Of a DNA stretch of 64,000 nt, positions 60,628 through 64,000 are shown one piece after another. Origin of the DNA: Streptomyces prunicolor NBRC 13075 (GTDB taxonomy: Bacteria > Actinomycetota > Actinomycetes > Streptomycetales > Streptomycetaceae); contig NZ_BARF01000042.1 in assembly GCF_000367365.1 (NCBI RefSeq), forward strand, positions 1 through 64,000. Direction: 5' to 3'. A program made the translations under genes and the position numbers. Each line of letters starts with the position of its first letter. The first letter of the stretch is position 1. The notes below the pieces were generated by a model. It saw nothing but the letters and a program-made list of their open reading frames with translations. It was not told where the DNA came from and did not search any database.

Positions 60628-61230
60628 ATGGCCGGTGCGCGGAAGAACGCGCCGCCGCGCGAGGACGTACTCGCCGCAGCCATGCGCATGATCGCCGAAC
60701 GCGGCCTGGAGCAGCTCACCATGGCGGCGCTCGGCCGCGAGGTCGGCATGAGCAGCGGGCATCTCCTCTACTACTTCCACTCCAAGGACGAACTCCTGCT
60801 CCAGGCCCTGGAGTGGAGCGAGGGCAGGCTGGGCGCCGAGCGCGGCCGACTGCTCACCCGCAGCACGGCGACGGCCCGCGAGCGCGTCGACGCGTACGTC
60901 GACCTGTACGTCCCGGACGGCCACCGCGACCCGCACTGGACCCTGTGGCTGGAGGTCTGGAACCGCTCGCAGAACGCCGACGACGAGGCCCGCGACCGGC
61001 AGGCGGCCATCGAGGGCGTCTGGCATCGCGACCTGGTCGCGCTGATCGCGGAGGGGGTGTCACGGGGCGAGTTCCGGGCCGTCGACCCGGACCGTTTCGC
61101 CGCCCGGCTCCGCGCTCTCCTGGACGGTTTCTCCATCCATGTGGCGATCGGGCTGCGGGGCACGGACCGGGCGCAAGTTCTCGGCCACGTACGGGAGTTC
61201 ATCGACGAGGGGCTCCTCGCGGACGCGTGA
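60628..61230 (+). CDS. TetR-family regulator of the urease/agmatine cluster
   Basis: The 200-residue protein has an N-terminal HTH (LAAAMRMIAERGLEQLTMAA then GREVGMSSGHLLYYFHSKDE, ~15-57) and a TetR_C-type domain with a BetI/RutR-like C-terminal fold. It starts 25 nt after aguA with GGCGAGAGGGGG upstream. As the last gene of the cluster it is the natural candidate to bind the TTTAGAG palindrome at 57177; this is inference. Confidence 0.85.
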   Translation: MAGARKNAPPREDVLAAAMRMIAERGLEQLTMAALGREVGMSSGHLLYYFHSKDELLLQALEWSEGRLGAERGRLLTRSTATARERVDAYVDLYVPDGHRDPHWTLWLEVWNRSQNADDEARDRQAAIEGVWHRDLVALIAEGVSRGEFRAVDPDRFAARLRALLDGFSIHVAIGLRGTDRAQVLGHVREFIDEGLLADA

Positions 61231-61348
61231 CCTTCCGTCCGGGTTGTACGCAATAGGGCCGATTGACCATGTGGCCGGTGCTGCGTTTGCCTCAAGGGGA
61301 GCCCTCGGCGCAAGGGCCCGGGGGGAAGACAAGGTTTCGGGGGGAACC

Positions 61349-62605
61349 ATGTTCATGTCCGCACGCATCACCGTCGGCCTCGCCGCCGGCGTCGTGCTCG
61401 CCTGCACCGCGGTGACCGCGACCGCCGCACCGCACGCGCCCCGCGTCGAGCGGGTCAGCACCGGCACGCACCACACCCAGGCCGACGGCGCCTCCGCCGC
61501 GCCGGCGATCAGCGCGAACGGCCGCTATGTGGCGTTCACTTCGGCCGCGACCAACCTCGTCCCCGGCGACAAGAACGGGGTCGCCGACGTCTTCGTCCGT
61601 GACCTTCGCACCGGCCGCACCGAGCGCGTCGCCGAGGGCCCGGCGAGTGCCCCCGCGCTGAGCGGGGACGGCCGCTACGTCGTCTTCGCCACGGCGGCCC
61701 CGCTCGCGAAGAGTGACGACAACGGTGTCGACGACGTCTACCTCCTCGACCGCCGCACCCATCGCACCGAGCGGGTCAGCACTGGCCACCCGACCGCGGC
61801 GAACGTCCACATGATGCCCGCGATCAGCGCGAACGGCCGGATGGTCGCGTACGTGACCTCGGCCCCGGACGCCGCTCCGGGCGACACGAACGGCCGGGAC
61901 GACGTCGTGGTCCACGACCGCGGGACGGGCCGGAACCAGCTGGTCCAGTACACGACTTCCGGTGTCCTGGCCGACGCGGACGCCCTGTTCCCCTCCCTCA
62001 GCGCGGACGGCCGGTACGTCACCTTCGACACCCCGGCCCTGCTCGATCCCGAGCACGCGGACGTCTCCAAGACGCGGCTCGTGTACCTGCGCGACCTGCG
62101 CACCCAGACCACGGAACTGATCAGCCGGCCGAACAGGTACGCCTACAAGCAGTACGCGGACGCCTCGTCGATCAGCGGGAGCGGGCGGTCGGTGGCGTTC
62201 GAGTCCAGCCTTTACTACCTGGTGCCCGACGACACCAACAAGGCCACCGACATCTTCGTGTACGACCGGACGGCACAGACCACCGTCCGGGTCAGCACCG
62301 CAGCCGACGGCGCCCAGGCCGACGGCGCGAGCGGCGACGTGAGCCTGAGCGCCAACGGCCGCTACGCGGCGTTCGGTTCGGCCGCCACGAACCTCGTCCC
62401 GGGGGACACGAACGGCGTCGCCGACATCTTCGTCAAGGACCTGCGCACCGGGGCGATCCGCCAGTTGACCGGCGGTGCCGACGGAGCCTCCGGTGCCGTC
62501 GCCCTCGACGCCGACGGCCGCACCGCCGCGTTCTCCTCCGCGGCCACGAACCTCGTCCCGCGCGACACCAACGGGGTCCCGGACGTGTTCATCCACCGGC
62601 ACTGA
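61349..62605 (+). CDS. Secreted seven-bladed beta-propeller protein (PD40/TolB type) 1
   Basis: The 418-residue protein starts at ATG 61349 (GGGGGGAAC upstream), with a Sec signal (ARITVGLAAGVVLACTAVTA, cleavage near 28). Seven PD40 repeats follow, each about 45-50 residues of the form SANGRYVAFTSAATNLVPGD then NGVADVFVRDLRTG, closing a seven-bladed propeller. Asp/Asn-rich loops GDTNGVAD repeat between strands and could bind calcium. No catalytic site is seen; a surface protein- or glycan-binding role is likely. It is followed by a paralogue. Confidence 0.82.
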   Translation: MFMSARITVGLAAGVVLACTAVTATAAPHAPRVERVSTGTHHTQADGASAAPAISANGRYVAFTSAATNLVPGDKNGVADVFVRDLRTGRTERVAEGPASAPALSGDGRYVVFATAAPLAKSDDNGVDDVYLLDRRTHRTERVSTGHPTAANVHMMPAISANGRMVAYVTSAPDAAPGDTNGRDDVVVHDRGTGRNQLVQYTTSGVLADADALFPSLSADGRYVTFDTPALLDPEHADVSKTRLVYLRDLRTQTTELISRPNRYAYKQYADASSISGSGRSVAFESSLYYLVPDDTNKATDIFVYDRTAQTTVRVSTAADGAQADGASGDVSLSANGRYAAFGSAATNLVPGDTNGVADIFVKDLRTGAIRQLTGGADGASGAVALDADGRTAAFSSAATNLVPRDTNGVPDVFIHRH

Positions 62606-62635
62606 ACGACCGACCGTCATCAGGGGGAACAGATC

Positions 62636-63895
62636 GTGGACATCAGCGCACGGGCCGCACTGGCCACCGCCCTCGTCACCGCCGCGGTGACCATGGCGGG
62701 AACGACGGCGACCGCCGCACCCGAGATCCTTTACACCGAGCGCGCCAGCCTCTCCACGAGCGACGGGCAACTGACCGACGCGTCGTTCGGGGCGGCCGCG
62801 ACGGACGACGGTGTCGTGTTCACCACGAACGCGGCCGTGGACAGCGGGGACACCAACGGCCAGTCCGACGTCTTCTTCCGCAGCTCGACCGGGACGCACG
62901 CGGTCAGCTACGCGGCGAAGCCCGGTGACGTCATGGCCGACGGCCCCTCCTACGAGCCGTCGGCCTGTTCCACCGGCCGCATGATCGCCTTCGTCTCCCA
63001 GGCTGCCGACCTGACGACGACCCCACGCCAGGACCACGAACCGCTGATCTATGTGCGCAACCGCAGCGTCGGCAAGATCAGCCCGTTGCCGCGCAGTTAC
63101 CAGGGAGTGCCGTTCACGTCGATGGGCAGTCCGGCGATCAGCTTCGACTGCCAGTGGGTCGCGTTCGTCGCCACGCTGCCCTCCACGCCCGACCACGTGG
63201 AGCAGGCGCGCGTCTACCGCTACCGCGTCTACGACGGCTCGATCGCGCCGGTCAGCCAGGTCTCCGAGGACGGCTCACGCGCCGCGGGCCGGCCCTCGAT
63301 CAGCGCCGACGGCCGCCACATCGCCTACCAGTATTCGATCCCGCACCCGGGAGGCCCCGCCAACGACAGCGACATCTACGTACGCGACATGGAGACCGGG
63401 ACCCTGGAGAAGGCGTCCGTGGCGCGGAACGGGGGACCGGCGAACCGCGAGTCCACCGGACCGTCGATCAGCGCGGACGGCCGCCGGGTGGCCTTCGACT
63501 CCTACGCGTCGAACCTCGCGCACGGGGACACCAACGGCAGCGCCAACGTGTTCGTCCGCGACCTCGACACGGACCGCACGCGCCTGATCAAGGGCAAGGG
63601 CCGGGGCGCCTTCACCTACGGGGCCTCGCTCAGCGCGGACGGGCTCCGGGTCGCCTACGAGTCCGGACGCCTGGCCCGTCCGGACGGGCCGCGCCAGGTC
63701 TGGCTCGCGGACCTGACGGCCGGCACCGCACAGCTCGTCAGCGCGAACGCGCGGGGCGGCCCGGGTGACGGGTCCTCGACAAACCCCTCCGTCCAGCCGG
63801 ACGGACTGGCCGTCGCCTTCGCGTCGTACGCCGACGACCTGGTGCCGGACGACACCAACGGCACGCTCGACGTGTTCGTACGGCACCTGAGTTGA
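62636..63895 (+). CDS. Secreted seven-bladed beta-propeller protein 2
   Basis: The 419-residue paralogue of the preceding gene starts at GTG 62636 (GGGGGAAC upstream) with signal ISARAALATALVTAAVTMAG. Seven repeats of the SADGRHIAYQYS...NDSDIYVRDMETG type can be counted; the first three are degenerate and the last four regular, with the same GDTNGSANVFVRD loops. The 30-nt gap to its neighbour suggests one operon and a local duplication followed by divergence. Confidence 0.82.
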   Translation: MDISARAALATALVTAAVTMAGTTATAAPEILYTERASLSTSDGQLTDASFGAAATDDGVVFTTNAAVDSGDTNGQSDVFFRSSTGTHAVSYAAKPGDVMADGPSYEPSACSTGRMIAFVSQAADLTTTPRQDHEPLIYVRNRSVGKISPLPRSYQGVPFTSMGSPAISFDCQWVAFVATLPSTPDHVEQARVYRYRVYDGSIAPVSQVSEDGSRAAGRPSISADGRHIAYQYSIPHPGGPANDSDIYVRDMETGTLEKASVARNGGPANRESTGPSISADGRRVAFDSYASNLAHGDTNGSANVFVRDLDTDRTRLIKGKGRGAFTYGASLSADGLRVAYESGRLARPDGPRQVWLADLTAGTAQLVSANARGGPGDGSSTNPSVQPDGLAVAFASYADDLVPDDTNGTLDVFVRHLS

Positions 63896-63961
63896 TCAAC
63901 CGGCTGTTCGCATCATGAGACGGACGGTGAGCACGGACGCGGGGTGTGCCAAACTGCGTCC

Positions 63962-64000
63962 GTGTTCTCGTTCGCCACGATTATTGGCAGCAGGCGCGCC
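63962..64000 (+). CDS. Possible start of a further gene (truncated by window end)
   Basis: A GTG at 63962 opens a frame VFSFATIIGSRRA that runs off the window. AAACTG lies about 6 nt before it, a leaderless layout. Only 13 codons are visible, so the call is tentative. Confidence 0.25.
   Translation, partial: MFSFATIIGSRRA

Overview
The window is about 64 kb of very GC-rich chromosomal DNA. Strong GC3 bias, frequent GTG starts, likely leaderless genes (a -10-like box 6-8 nt before the start codon) and the gene content all point to Streptomyces or a close relative. As I recall it, the order ligA - rmdB - gatCAB - LuxR/LAL regulator - second GGDEF/EAL gene - ilvBNC - serA - leuB - ilvE matches the conserved core of the Streptomyces coelicolor chromosome around SCO5494-SCO5528. 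No rRNA, tRNA, insertion sequence, prophage, CRISPR array or origin was seen.

Layout. (1) 0-9.7 kb: a MetE/UROD-like protein, NAD-dependent DNA ligase, the cyclic di-GMP phosphodiesterase RmdB, and the gatC-gatA-small ORF-gatB transamidosome operon. (2) 9.7-22.1 kb: methyltransferase, small membrane proteins, an MMPL exporter, an acetyltransferase, a giant ATP-binding LuxR (LAL) regulator, a DUF6191-like protein with an acidic repeat tail, a sugar-dehydrogenase lipoprotein, an aldo/keto reductase and a 2-hydroxyacid dehydrogenase. (3) 22.2-31.2 kb: a PAS-GGDEF-EAL signalling protein preceded by a possible His-rich upstream ORF, then ilvBNC behind a leader peptide and attenuator, then serA. 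(4) 31.2-34.6 kb: a TetR-controlled DHA2 exporter and a second MFS exporter. (5) 34.7-43.0 kb: an accessory segment with small hypotheticals, a WhiJ-like XRE/DUF397 pair, a secreted Cys protein, a HAD hydrolase, and a tight five-gene operon: HSPA12-type Hsp70, coiled-coil protein, vWA protein, PP2C phosphatase, protein kinase. (6) 43.3-51.4 kb: a PucR regulator divergent from the proline catabolic genes, a hydrolase, an acetyltransferase, and a LysR/oxidoreductase divergent pair. (7) 51.5-64 kb: a secreted metallophosphoesterase, leuB, ilvE, a nitrogen cluster (NCS1 permease, urease UreAB fusion and UreC, agmatine deiminase, TetR), and two secreted seven-bladed beta-propeller proteins.

Together ilvBNC, leuB and ilvE cover much of branched-chain amino-acid synthesis, and serA feeds serine. 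Two c-di-GMP proteins tie the region to developmental control. The best candidate for an under-described system is the Hsp70/coiled-coil/vWA/PP2C/kinase operon at 37.9-43.0 kb. It looks like a chaperone ATPase coupled to a phosphorylation switch of the TerY-P triad type. The urease/agmatine cluster, with a repeated palindromic operator and an altered urease flap, is the second most interesting.
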